Source of the DNA: an uncultured Halomonas sp. | GTDB lineage: Bacteria > Pseudomonadota > Gammaproteobacteria > Pseudomonadales > Halomonadaceae | NCBI RefSeq assembly: GCF_947501415.1 | Contig: NZ_CANMVL010000011.1 | Location: forward strand, 124,001-188,000 | Length of the DNA: 64,000 nt | Direction: 5' to 3' | Shown here: positions 33,464-41,761 of the stretch, piece by piece | How the letters are laid out: each line of letters begins with the position of its first letter | Position numbering within the stretch: the first letter of the stretch is position 1 | Position numbers and translations under genes: made by a program | The notes under the pieces: model-generated | What the model was told of the DNA's origin: nothing | What the model saw: the letters and a program-made list of their open reading frames with translations, nothing else | Database searches by the model: none

Positions 33464-34308
33464 TGGTAGGCAACGTGACACACGAACCCCATCTTCCGGT
33501 GGTGCTGGTACTGGCGGGTCATGACCCTACCGGCGGCGCTGGTCTGGTAGCCGACGCCGAGGCGGTGGCGGCTGGCGGGGGCTGGGCGCTTACCGTCCCC
33601 ACGGCTCTGACCGTTCAATCCTGTACGGATGTCTCCAGGGTGTTGCCTGCCGACCCCGATGTCATGCGGGCCAGTGTCGCTGCCCTCGATGAGTTCGAGG
33701 TGGCGGCGATCAAGCTCGGCCTGGTGGCCGATCTGGTCACCCTGGATGCGGTCAGCGATATCCTCGAACGCTTTCCCGGGGTGCCGGTAGTGGCCGATCC
33801 AGTGCTACGCGCCGGCGGGGGAAGAGAGTTATCCACAATCGAGCTGATCGACGCCTACCGGGAACGGCTGCTGCCACGGGTGGATATCCTGACCCCCAAC
33901 CGGGGTGAGCTGACGAGGCTGTCGCCGCAACTGTCCGAGGACACAGAGCGAGCCGTGGCGCTGATGCATCTTGGTTGTCAGGCGGTACTGGTGACCGGGA
34001 CAGACGACCCCGTACCCGGCTCACCGGCGGATCGGGTGACACACACACTGCATGCCATTGACCAGAGTCGTCAGTGGAGCTGGCCGCGGCTGGCGGGGCA
34101 GTTTCATGGCTCCGGCTGCACCATGGCGGCCTTCCTGGCCACACGCCTGGCCCTTGGGGAGTCCTTGGTGGCGGCGTGTGAACAGGCCCAGGCCTTCACC
34201 TGGGAAGCCCTGTCGCACGGTTGGCGACCCGGCTCGGGCCAGGCGCTGCCGCGTCGCCTCTGGCACTTGCCGATGGCGACGCACCACGGATCGCCCGCTT
34301 CTTCCTGA
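33463..34308 (+). CDS. thiD: Hydroxymethylpyrimidine/phosphomethylpyrimidine kinase
   Basis: Ribokinase-fold enzyme of thiamine biosynthesis that phosphorylates HMP and HMP-P, 281 aa. LVLAGHDPTGGAGLVADAEAVAAGGGWALTVPTALTVQ is the substrate-binding start, DPVLRAGGG lies near residue 120, and the anion-hole FHGSGCTMAAFLATRLALGES is near 210. The ATG at 33463 overlaps the hemJ stop; a GTG at 33475 is an alternative. A perfect DnaA box lies inside (33829-33837). Confidence 0.9.
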   Translation: MVGNVTHEPHLPVVLVLAGHDPTGGAGLVADAEAVAAGGGWALTVPTALTVQSCTDVSRVLPADPDVMRASVAALDEFEVAAIKLGLVADLVTLDAVSDILERFPGVPVVADPVLRAGGGRELSTIELIDAYRERLLPRVDILTPNRGELTRLSPQLSEDTERAVALMHLGCQAVLVTGTDDPVPGSPADRVTHTLHAIDQSRQWSWPRLAGQFHGSGCTMAAFLATRLALGESLVAACEQAQAFTWEALSHGWRPGSGQALPRRLWHLPMATHHGSPASS

Positions 34309-34381
34309 TGGGGGGATGGTCTTTGGCGACCGGAGCATCGAGAATGGGGGAATTGAAGACGTTTGCCACCTTTTCACCCCC

Positions 34382-34412
34382 TGTGAATAGCTTATCCAGA
34401 GAATTATCCACA
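34382..34412. promoter_or_regulatory. Three clustered DnaA-box-like nonamers upstream of hemL
   Basis: 34382-34390 (CTATTCACA on the reverse strand), 34392-34400 (TTATCCAGA) and 34404-34412 (perfect TTATCCACA) lie within 31 bp, ending 20 bases before the hemL start codon. Binding of DnaA here would cover the leader and could block or time hemL expression. Confidence 0.45.
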
Positions 34413-34432
34413 GCTTCGAGGACAGATACGAT

Positions 34433-35725
34433 ATGACAACCTCCGCTCAGCTTTTCGCTCAGGCCTGTCGGCATATTCCCGGTGGCGTCAACTCGCCGGT
34501 GCGCGCCTTCAAGGGACTGCATCGCCCGCCGGTGTTCATGGAGCGCGCCCAGGGAGCCTATCTGTTCGATGTGGAGGGCCAGCGTTATGTGGATTACGTG
34601 GGCTCATGGGGGCCGATGATCACTGGTCATGCCGACCCCGATGTGCTGGGCGCGGTGCGCAGCCGCCTCGACAACGGCCTCTCCTTCGGGACCCCCACCG
34701 CCATCGAGACCACCATGGCGGATCTGATCTGCGAGATGATCCCCTCCATCGAGATGGTACGCATGGTCAACTCCGGTACCGAGGCCACCATGTCGGCGAT
34801 CCGTCTGGCACGTGGCGTCACCGGACGCGACAAGATCGTCAAGTTCGAGGGCAACTACCACGGTCACTCCGACTCCCTGCTGGTCAAGGCAGGCTCGGGG
34901 GCACTGACCCACGGCGAACCCAGTTCTCCCGGGGTTCCCGCTTCCCTGGCCGAGCACACCATCACCCTGGCCTATAATGATGTCGAGGCCGTGGAGCAGT
35001 GCTTCGAGGAGATCGGCGATCAGGTAGCCTGCATCATCGTCGAGCCGGTGGCCGGTAATATGAACTGTATCCCCCCGCAGCCTGGCTTCCTGGAGTGCCT
35101 GCGTCGAGTCTGCAACGCCCACGACAGCGTGCTGATCTTCGACGAGGTGATGACCGGGTTCCGTGTGGCCATGGGGGGTGCACAGGCGCACTATGGCGTG
35201 CGCCCCGACCTGACCTGCCTGGGCAAGATCGTTGGCGGTGGCATGCCGGTGGGCGCCTTCGGCGGGAACGAGGCCCTCATGTCCAATATTTCGCCGCTGG
35301 GCTCCATCTATCAGGCGGGCACGCTATCCGGCAATCCGCTGGCCATGGCGGCGGGCATCGCACTCCTCGGCAAGCTGCGTGAGCCCGGCTTCCATGATGC
35401 CCTGGCACAGCGCGTCGATACCCTCTGCCACGGCCTGAAGGAGCGTGCCGATGCGGCAGGGGTGGAGATGATCACCCAGAGTGCCGGGGGCATGTTTGGT
35501 CTCTTCTTCACCGGCCAGAGCCGAGTCGACAACTTCGCTCAGGCCACCGCCTGTGATGCCGACGCCTTCCGCCGTTTCTTCTCGGCGATGCTCGACGAGG
35601 GTGTCTATCTCGCGCCGTCGGCCTACGAGGCGGGCTTCATGTCCAGCGCCCATACACCGGAGGATATCCAGTTCACCCTGGATGCCGCCGAGAAGGCCTT
35701 CGTGGCCATGCAGCGTCAGGACTGA
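34433..35725 (+). CDS. hemL: Glutamate-1-semialdehyde 2,1-aminomutase
   Basis: PLP enzyme making 5-aminolevulinate from glutamate-1-semialdehyde (C5 haem pathway), 430 aa. [24 protein letters not shown] and [11 protein letters not shown] are near the start; the PLP lysine is in [17 protein letters not shown] near residue 265; [13 protein letters not shown] and [19 protein letters not shown] are also typical. Strong call by length and motifs. Confidence 0.98.
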   Translation: MTTSAQLFAQACRHIPGGVNSPVRAFKGLHRPPVFMERAQGAYLFDVEGQRYVDYVGSWGPMITGHADPDVLGAVRSRLDNGLSFGTPTAIETTMADLICEMIPSIEMVRMVNSGTEATMSAIRLARGVTGRDKIVKFEGNYHGHSDSLLVKAGSGALTHGEPSSPGVPASLAEHTITLAYNDVEAVEQCFEEIGDQVACIIVEPVAGNMNCIPPQPGFLECLRRVCNAHDSVLIFDEVMTGFRVAMGGAQAHYGVRPDLTCLGKIVGGGMPVGAFGGNEALMSNISPLGSIYQAGTLSGNPLAMAAGIALLGKLREPGFHDALAQRVDTLCHGLKERADAAGVEMITQSAGGMFGLFFTGQSRVDNFAQATACDADAFRRFFSAMLDEGVYLAPSAYEAGFMSSAHTPEDIQFTLDAAEKAFVAMQRQD

Positions 35726-35758
35726 CGCACCAGCAAATCCACCACCGGGAGAATCTTT

Positions 35759-37018
35759 ATGCGTCATACCCTGGACGCCGACAAGGCCGGCAGTGGCGAA
35801 AGTCTTGAACTGGAATCGCTTATCGATGCGCTGGTGGCCTATCATCGCGATGCGATATCCGACGACGCCGCGGCGCAGGATGCCGGTCGGCCAATGACGC
35901 TCGCCATGAAGGCCGAGCTGGCGGAGATTCGTGAGGCCCTGTGGGATGAAGGGGAGCGTAAGCGACTCGATCAGCTGGGCGAGTGGCTGGAGCAGGATCT
36001 GGTGCGTCTGACGCCCATCCTCGAGGCGCGTGCCCATCGTCGGGTGCCGAGCTGGGCGCTGCGCCATCCCGAAAGCCGCCTGTGCCACGCCGGCCGACCG
36101 CTGCTGGTCAATGCCATCGGACGTGACCTAGAGGTGCCGGGGGCCGATCTCGCCGATGACCCGGCCAGCGACCTGGCGGCGTTGCTGGTGGGCCTGGAGG
36201 GCCGCGAGACGCCGGAGTTGACGCGGCTGGCGCTGGACCGCTATCTGCGTCAGTCGGGGGACTATGAGCTCGCCCGTCTGCTTTCGCTGTTCGGAACCTG
36301 TCATGCCCTGACCGCGGCAAGACGCGCCTTGCGACGTCGACTCGCGGATGGTGTCGATTCGGAAAACTCCGCCCTGCTGGCCGAAAGCATGGCCGAATGC
36401 CGTCGTTACCTGGCTCTTGCCGAGTGGATCGCGGAGTTCCGTTTTCCTCCACTGGTGATAGCCGTGGGCGTCTCGGGCAGCGGCAAAAGCCGTTTTACTC
36501 GTGGACTGGTGACCGGCCTCGGTGCGATTCGTGTCAGCTCGGAGGCTGAGCGCCAGCGGCTCACACAGGCCGAGGAGAGCTCAGGCCATCCACAGGGTGA
36601 CCCCGGCCAGACGGCTGTGGATATCTTCAGCGAGGCGGCCACGGCGGCGACCTATCGGAGGCTTGCCGCCTGTGCCGGCTATCTGCTCGATGCCGGCATT
36701 CCCGCCTGCGTGGATGCCACCTGCCTGACGCGTGCCCAACGCGATCAGCTGCGCCAGCAGGCCGAGGCGCGTGGCCTTCCCTGTCTGCTGGTCAGCTTCG
36801 AGGCCGATGATGCCACCCTGCGGCGGCGCATCGAGAAACGGGCCACGCGCCAGGGGGTCGCCCTCGAGGAGAGCCTGGCCGTACTGGCACGACAGCAGCA
36901 GCGATTCGAGCCGTTCGGCGACGAGGAGCGTCTACACCTGGTCCACCTCGATACCACCGCGGACAATGCCGCCGATACCCTGCTGGGGTTGATTGAGGAG
37001 CACGTGAAGCTTGCCTGA
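35759..37018 (+). CDS. P-loop kinase fused to a degenerate aminoglycoside-kinase-like domain
   Basis: 419 aa. The C-terminal half is an AAA/P-loop kinase-like domain with Walker A VIAVGVSGSGKSRFTRG near residue 240, a SEAERQRL segment, ACVDATCLTRAQRDQLRQQA near 320 and ATLRRRIEKRATRQG near 360. The N-terminal half resembles the end of the COG2187 phosphotransferase domain (ASDLAALLVGLEGRETPELTRLALDRYLRQSGDYELARLLSLF), but the expected catalytic HGDLHLGN motif appears only as HAGRPLLVN, so it is probably not an active kinase. GGGAG precedes the ATG. Function unknown. Confidence 0.8.
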   Translation: MRHTLDADKAGSGESLELESLIDALVAYHRDAISDDAAAQDAGRPMTLAMKAELAEIREALWDEGERKRLDQLGEWLEQDLVRLTPILEARAHRRVPSWALRHPESRLCHAGRPLLVNAIGRDLEVPGADLADDPASDLAALLVGLEGRETPELTRLALDRYLRQSGDYELARLLSLFGTCHALTAARRALRRRLADGVDSENSALLAESMAECRRYLALAEWIAEFRFPPLVIAVGVSGSGKSRFTRGLVTGLGAIRVSSEAERQRLTQAEESSGHPQGDPGQTAVDIFSEAATAATYRRLAACAGYLLDAGIPACVDATCLTRAQRDQLRQQAEARGLPCLLVSFEADDATLRRRIEKRATRQGVALEESLAVLARQQQRFEPFGDEERLHLVHLDTTADNAADTLLGLIEEHVKLA

Positions 37019-37028
37019 GAGAAACGTC

Positions 37029-37643
37029 ATGATCACTCCCGCTCGCCTGGTACTTGCCAGCTGTAATGCCGGCAAGCTGCGTGAATTCGCCCAGCTGCTG
37101 GGGCCGCTGGGCTGCCAGGTATTCCCACAGTCGGACTTTGCCGTCGCCGAGGTGGAGGAGAGCGGCCTGACCTTCGTCGAAAACGCTCTATTGAAGGCGC
37201 GTGAGGCCAGTCGTGTCAGTGGCCTGCCGGCACTGGCCGATGATTCGGGCCTTGAGGTCGACGCCCTCGAGGGGGCACCCGGTATCTATTCGGCCCGCTA
37301 TGCCGGCGAACCGAAGAGCGATGCGCGTAACAATGCGAAGCTGCTCGAGGCGCTAGCCGAGGTTCCCGAAGGGGCCCGCGATGCACGCTACTGGTGCGTA
37401 CTCGTGTACCTTCGCCATCCCGAGGACCCGGTGCCGCTGATCGTGCAGCGTAGCTGGGAGGGGCAGATCCTCGCCCATCCACGTGGCGAGGGTGGCTTCG
37501 GTTATGATCCGCTGTTCTGGCTGCCCGATCAGGGCATGAGTGCCGCCGAACTGTCGGCGGCAGAGAAGAACCGCTTGAGTCACCGGGGGCGGGCGTTGCA
37601 GGCACTGGTCGAGCCGTTCCGGCGCGTCGGCGGGAGCCGCTGA
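37029..37643 (+). CDS. rdgB: XTP/dITP diphosphatase RdgB
   Basis: Hydrolyses deaminated purine nucleotides (dITP, XTP) to keep them out of DNA and RNA, 204 aa. RLVLASCNAGKLREFAQLL at the N-terminus, ESGLTFVENALLKAREAS near residue 45, ALADDSGLEVDALEGAPGIYSARYAG near 70 and GEGGFGYDPLFWLPDQG near 155. The ATG at 37029 is preferred over an upstream TTG. Its stop overlaps the hemW start (TGATG). Confidence 0.97.
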   Translation: MITPARLVLASCNAGKLREFAQLLGPLGCQVFPQSDFAVAEVEESGLTFVENALLKAREASRVSGLPALADDSGLEVDALEGAPGIYSARYAGEPKSDARNNAKLLEALAEVPEGARDARYWCVLVYLRHPEDPVPLIVQRSWEGQILAHPRGEGGFGYDPLFWLPDQGMSAAELSAAEKNRLSHRGRALQALVEPFRRVGGSR

Positions 37644-38824
37644 TGGCATTACCGCCTCCGGTGCTTCCACCCTTGGCACTCTATGTGCACGTTCCCTGGT
37701 GTGTGCGCAAGTGTCCCTACTGTGATTTCAACTCGCATGGCGTCGGCCGCGATGCCGGGCTGCCCGAGGAGGCCTATCTCGAGGCCTTGCTTGCCGATCT
37801 GGACGCCGACCTGCCGTTGGCGGGGGAGCGCGAGCTGGTCAGCCTCTTTATCGGTGGTGGCACGCCGAGTCTGCTCTCTTCAGGCTTCTATCGTCGCCTG
37901 CTGACGGGGGTGGCCCAGCGGCTGCCCCTGGCCCGCGATATCGAGATCACCCTCGAGGCCAATCCCGGCACTCTGGAGCGCGGTCGCTTCGCCGGCTACC
38001 GAGAGGCGGGCATCAACCGCCTCTCGCTGGGAATCCAGAGCTTCCAGGCGGCGCAACTCGAGGCGTTGGGCCGCATCCACAGTGGGGATGACGCCGAGGC
38101 CGCCTTTGCCGAAGCCCGCGAGGCCGGTTTCGACAACCTCAATGTCGACCTGATGCATGGGTTACCAGGCCAGACCCCCGAACAGGCGCTGCAGGATCTT
38201 GAGCGTGCTCAGGCGCTGGGACCCGAGCATCTCTCCTGGTATCAGCTTACCCTGGAGCCCAATACGGAGTTCTACCGCTATCCGCCGGCTCTGCCCGAGG
38301 AGGAAGCGCTTTGGGAAATTCAGGATCGGGGCCATGAGCGTCTCGAGGCTTCGGGTTATCACCGTTACGAGATCTCGGCCTATGCGAGAGAGGGACATCG
38401 ATCGCGGCATAATCTCAACTACTGGCGGTTCGGTGACTACCTGGGCATCGGTGCCGGCGCCCATGGCAAGTTGAGCGTACCCGACGAGGAGGGCGGCTTG
38501 CGTATCGAACGCCGCTGGAAGAGTCGTCAGCCCGACTCCTATCTACGCCGGCGGCATGACCCGCGCGGCTTCGTTGCCGATGCGCATCGCGTCAGCGAAG
38601 CCGATCTGCCGCTGGAGTTCGCCATGAATGTCCTGCGACTCCCCGAGGGGGTGCCGATGGCACTCTGGCGTGAGTCCACCGGCCTACCGGAAGCCGTGCT
38701 GGCCGAACGTCTCACGACCGCCCGTGAAAAAGGAATGTTGATGGAAGCTGGCCACAGGCTTCAAGCTACTCCGCGAGGTCTACTATTCTTGAATGAATTG
38801 CTGGCATCGATCGACGAGCAGTGA
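37643..38824 (+). CDS. hemW: Radical SAM protein HemW
   Basis: Haem chaperone-type radical SAM enzyme (formerly called HemN-like), 393 aa. The 4Fe-4S motif is C-x3-C-x2-C in HVPWCVRKCPYCDFNSHG near residue 20. SLFIGGGTPSLLSSGFY, EANPGTLE and INRLSLGIQSFQAAQLEALGRIHSGDDA follow in order. The single N-terminal cysteine context and lack of the HemN extension favour HemW, which transfers haem and does not oxidise coproporphyrinogen. Translationally coupled to rdgB, the common arrangement. Confidence 0.95.
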   Translation: MALPPPVLPPLALYVHVPWCVRKCPYCDFNSHGVGRDAGLPEEAYLEALLADLDADLPLAGERELVSLFIGGGTPSLLSSGFYRRLLTGVAQRLPLARDIEITLEANPGTLERGRFAGYREAGINRLSLGIQSFQAAQLEALGRIHSGDDAEAAFAEAREAGFDNLNVDLMHGLPGQTPEQALQDLERAQALGPEHLSWYQLTLEPNTEFYRYPPALPEEEALWEIQDRGHERLEASGYHRYEISAYAREGHRSRHNLNYWRFGDYLGIGAGAHGKLSVPDEEGGLRIERRWKSRQPDSYLRRRHDPRGFVADAHRVSEADLPLEFAMNVLRLPEGVPMALWRESTGLPEAVLAERLTTAREKGMLMEAGHRLQATPRGLLFLNELLASIDEQ

Positions 38825-38916
38825 CGATGCCGCCCGTGTAAAGGCTCATCGCAACCTTTGCCCTTAAAGGCCCCATGGATGATTAACCGGGCCACCGAAC
38901 CAAGGAGATAATCACG

Positions 38917-39594
38917 ATGACCAAGCCATTCCGCCTTGTTGCCCCGCTGGCTGCCGCCGTTCTACTGGCGGGTTGTGCCACCACGGATCCCTACAGCGGT
39001 CAGACCAACCGCAACCAGACGGGGACCGGTGCCGCCATCGGCGCCGTGGTGGGGGCCGCCGCCGGTGCCCTGAGCGGTGACGGCAGCACCAGCCGCCGCG
39101 ATCGTGCCCTGGTGGGTGCCGCCGTAGGTGCCGCCGCGGGTGCCGGTGTCGGTGCCTACATGGATCGTCAGGAGCAGCAGCTTCGCCAGAGCACCCAGGG
39201 CACTGGCATCGGTGTCGACCGTCGCGGTGACGATATCGTGCTGAACATGCCCAGTGAGGTAACCTTCGGCTTCGACTCCAGCGAACTGACGTCCAATGCG
39301 CGTAATGCCCTCAATGATGTGGCCAGGGTGCTGACCCAGTATGACGACACCCGCGTCAATATCGGTGGGCATACCGACAGCACAGGTGATGCCGGTTATA
39401 ACCAGCGCCTCTCCGAACGTCGTGCCCAGGCCGTCGGCAACTACCTCTCCCAGGCCGGTGTGGCGAGTGGCCGCCTCAACATGACCGGCCACGGCGAGAA
39501 CCAGCCGGTGGCCAACAACAATACTGAGCAGGGGCGTGCCCAGAACCGTCGGGTCGAGATTACCCTCTCTCCCATCCAGAGTCGCTTCGAGTAA
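38917..39594 (+). CDS. OmpA-family outer-membrane lipoprotein (YiaD-like)
   Basis: 225 aa. Lipoprotein signal with lipobox LLAGC (cysteine at residue 20). Then comes a glycine-zipper region (GTGAAIGAVVGAAAGALSGDG and GAAVGAAAGAGVGAYMD), then a C-terminal OmpA peptidoglycan-binding domain with TFGFDSSELTSNARNALNDVARVL, NIGGHTDSTGDAGYNQRLSERRAQAV and AQNRRVEITL. It would tether the outer membrane to peptidoglycan. Strong AAGGAGAT ribosome-binding site; ends at a terminator. Confidence 0.93.
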   Translation: MTKPFRLVAPLAAAVLLAGCATTDPYSGQTNRNQTGTGAAIGAVVGAAAGALSGDGSTSRRDRALVGAAVGAAAGAGVGAYMDRQEQQLRQSTQGTGIGVDRRGDDIVLNMPSEVTFGFDSSELTSNARNALNDVARVLTQYDDTRVNIGGHTDSTGDAGYNQRLSERRAQAVGNYLSQAGVASGRLNMTGHGENQPVANNNTEQGRAQNRRVEITLSPIQSRFE

Positions 39595-39625
39595 GCGCTA
39601 CCGCGACAGCGAGCGGTAACCCTTC

Positions 39626-39655
39626 GGGCTCGTCACTGGTGTGGCGAGCCCTTTC
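39626..39655 (+). terminator. Terminator after the OmpA-type lipoprotein gene
   Basis: Stem GGGCTCGTCAC (39626-39636) with GTGGCGAGCCC (39641-39651), one mismatch and a TGGT loop, followed by TTTCTCTTT. It ends the lipoprotein transcript and lies about 30 bp before the rlmJ start. Confidence 0.8.
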
Positions 39656-39682
39656 TCTTTCTGGCCGATTCGCGGACCCCCC

Positions 39683-40531
39683 ATGCTCTCCTATCAACAC
39701 GCCTATCATGCCGGCAACTTCGCCGACGTTCATAAACATTTGACTCTGTACGGGGTTGTTGAATATTTATTACGTAAAGAATCTCCTGTTACGTTCATAG
39801 ATACTCACGCCGGTCGAGGCCTCTATCCTCTGGCCGCAGAGGAGACAGCTCGGCTACATGAGTACCGCCAGGGGGTTCTGCCTCTGTGGGAGTCCCGTGA
39901 ATCGCTTTCATCGGATGGACTCCTGCATGACTGGCTGGCGGCACTGGCCGAGGTACAGTCGGATCCGTCATGGTTGAGCCATTACCCAGGGTCGCCCTGG
40001 TGGATGAGCCAGCGCCGGCGCTCCCAGGATCGTCACCTACTCTTCGAGCTGCATCCCGGGGAGCATGATCACCTGACGGACCAGGTGCTGGGGGACGCCG
40101 TTCGCACGATCCACGGCGATGGCTTGAGGGGGCTCGTGGAGCGCTTGCCGGTGAGGACGCCCCGTCTCTGTGTGCTGATCGACCCCAGCTACGAGCGCAA
40201 GCAGGAGTATGTCGAGGTGGCCGATACGCTGTCGGCGACTCTGCACAAGGCGCGTCATGCCGTGGTGCTGGTGTGGTACCCGCTGCTGCCAGCGGGGCGC
40301 CACAATGAGCTGCTCGAGGCCGTGAAGGCGCATGGTCTGCGCAAGGTATGGCGCAGCGAGTTCCTGCAGTATACCCCCAAGGAGGGCGAGCGCGGCATGT
40401 ATGGCAGCGGCATGCTGGTGATCAATCCGCCCTGGGCGCTCGATAAGCGCCTGGCTGAGGCCATGGCGCGGGTAGCACCGCTGCTGTCGCGAGAGGCCCG
40501 CTACCAGGCCGACTGGTGGGTGGGCGAGTAG
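39683..40531 (+). CDS. rlmJ: 23S rRNA (adenine2030-N6)-methyltransferase RlmJ
   Basis: SAM-dependent methyltransferase, 282 aa from the ATG at 39683 (family length ~280). MLSYQHAYHAGNFADVHKHLTL, FIDTHAGRGLYPL, LFELHPGEHDHL, the catalytic LIDPSYERKQEY near residue 165 and GMYGSGMLVINPPWALDKRL near 240 match RlmJ. The stretch just before the start is the previous terminator, so earlier starts are ruled out. Confidence 0.95.
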   Translation: MLSYQHAYHAGNFADVHKHLTLYGVVEYLLRKESPVTFIDTHAGRGLYPLAAEETARLHEYRQGVLPLWESRESLSSDGLLHDWLAALAEVQSDPSWLSHYPGSPWWMSQRRRSQDRHLLFELHPGEHDHLTDQVLGDAVRTIHGDGLRGLVERLPVRTPRLCVLIDPSYERKQEYVEVADTLSATLHKARHAVVLVWYPLLPAGRHNELLEAVKAHGLRKVWRSEFLQYTPKEGERGMYGSGMLVINPPWALDKRLAEAMARVAPLLSREARYQADWWVGE

Positions 40532-40551
40532 CGGGCAGAGAGTCGAAGGGA

Positions 40552-41697
40552 TTACAGGCAGCGCCTGAACAGTGCCTCGAGGTTTTCCTGGGTCAGCACG
40601 ATAGGGTTACCTCCGCAGCTGGGGTCCTGAAGGGCCATGCGGGTCAGCTCGTCGATGCGATCCTCGGTAACTCCTATCTCGGAGAGGGTGCGGGGAATGC
40701 CCAGCCGGTCGTTGAGCGTCTGAACAAAGGTACGGAAACCATCGAAACCGCCTTCGATGCCCAGGTAGGCAGCGGCCATGTCGAAGCGCTCGCGGATCGC
40801 CTCGGCGTTAAGATCGAGTACCGCCGGCATGCAGATGGCATTGGTGGTGCCATGGTGGCTGTTGAACAGGGCCCCGATGGGATGACTCATCGCATGGATG
40901 GCCCCCAGGCCTTTCTGAAAGGCGGTGGAGCCCATCATCGCCGCGCTCATCATCTGGCCGCGGGCCTCGATGTCGCCGCCATCGGCATAGGCGCGCGGCA
41001 GATACTCCTTGACCAGACGCATGCCCTCGAGGGCAATGCCCTGGCTCATGGGGTGATAGTGGGGGCTGGAGAATGCCTCGACGCAGTGTGCAAAGGCATC
41101 CAGACCGGTACCGGCTGTGATCGGCTTCGGCATGCCGACGGTGAGCTCGGGGTCACAGATCACCACCGAGGGTAGCACCCTGGGATGGAAGATGATCTTC
41201 TTCTCGTGAGTAAGGGAGTTGGTGATCACGCTGGCCCGCCCTACCTCTGAGCCGGTTCCGGCGGTGGTGGGCACCGCAATGATGGGGGCGATCGCCTCGG
41301 CGTCGGCACGGGTCCACCAGTCATCGATATCCTCGAAGTCCCACACCGGGCGCGTCTGGCCGGCCATGAAGGCTACCATCTTGCCCAGATCGAGCCCGGA
41401 CCCCCCTCCAAAGGCAATGACACCGTCATGGTTGCCGTCCCGGTACGCCTCCACTCCGGCCGCCAGGTTGGTGTCATTGGGATTGGGGTCGACCTCGGCG
41501 AACAGCGCACCTCCGAGGCCGGCCGCCTCGAGGATATCCAGCGTGGCTTGAGTGATGGGCAGGGTGGCCAGTCCCCTGTCGGTTACCAGCAGGGGGCGGC
41601 GGATGCCGGCCTGGGCACAGGCCTCGGGTAGTTCGCCAATCCGCCCTGCGCCGAAGCGGATGGCGGTGGGGTAGGACCAGTTTCCCGTCAGCGTCAT
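40552..41697 (-). CDS. Iron-containing alcohol dehydrogenase
   Basis: NAD(P)-dependent group III alcohol dehydrogenase, 381 aa. Nucleotide-binding GVIAFGGGSGLDLGKMVAFMA near residue 95, TTAGTGSEV near 145, and metal ligands in AGTGLDAFAHCVEAFSS (near 195) and GAIHAMSHPIGALFNSHHGTTNAI (near 260). Last gene of the seven-gene operon behind an aldehyde dehydrogenase and a glutamine-synthetase-like ligase, so it probably oxidises the hydroxyl of a gamma-glutamylated amino alcohol to the aldehyde. Substrate is inferred from context only. Confidence 0.93.
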   Translation of the reverse strand: MTLTGNWSYPTAIRFGAGRIGELPEACAQAGIRRPLLVTDRGLATLPITQATLDILEAAGLGGALFAEVDPNPNDTNLAAGVEAYRDGNHDGVIAFGGGSGLDLGKMVAFMAGQTRPVWDFEDIDDWWTRADAEAIAPIIAVPTTAGTGSEVGRASVITNSLTHEKKIIFHPRVLPSVVICDPELTVGMPKPITAGTGLDAFAHCVEAFSSPHYHPMSQGIALEGMRLVKEYLPRAYADGGDIEARGQMMSAAMMGSTAFQKGLGAIHAMSHPIGALFNSHHGTTNAICMPAVLDLNAEAIRERFDMAAAYLGIEGGFDGFRTFVQTLNDRLGIPRTLSEIGVTEDRIDELTRMALQDPSCGGNPIVLTQENLEALFRRCL

Positions 41698-41761
41698 GTT
41701 GTTACCTTCCTCGGATAGTAAGCGTTGCCCCGTTCAGGACGTGTTCGGTGCCTGGTATCGG

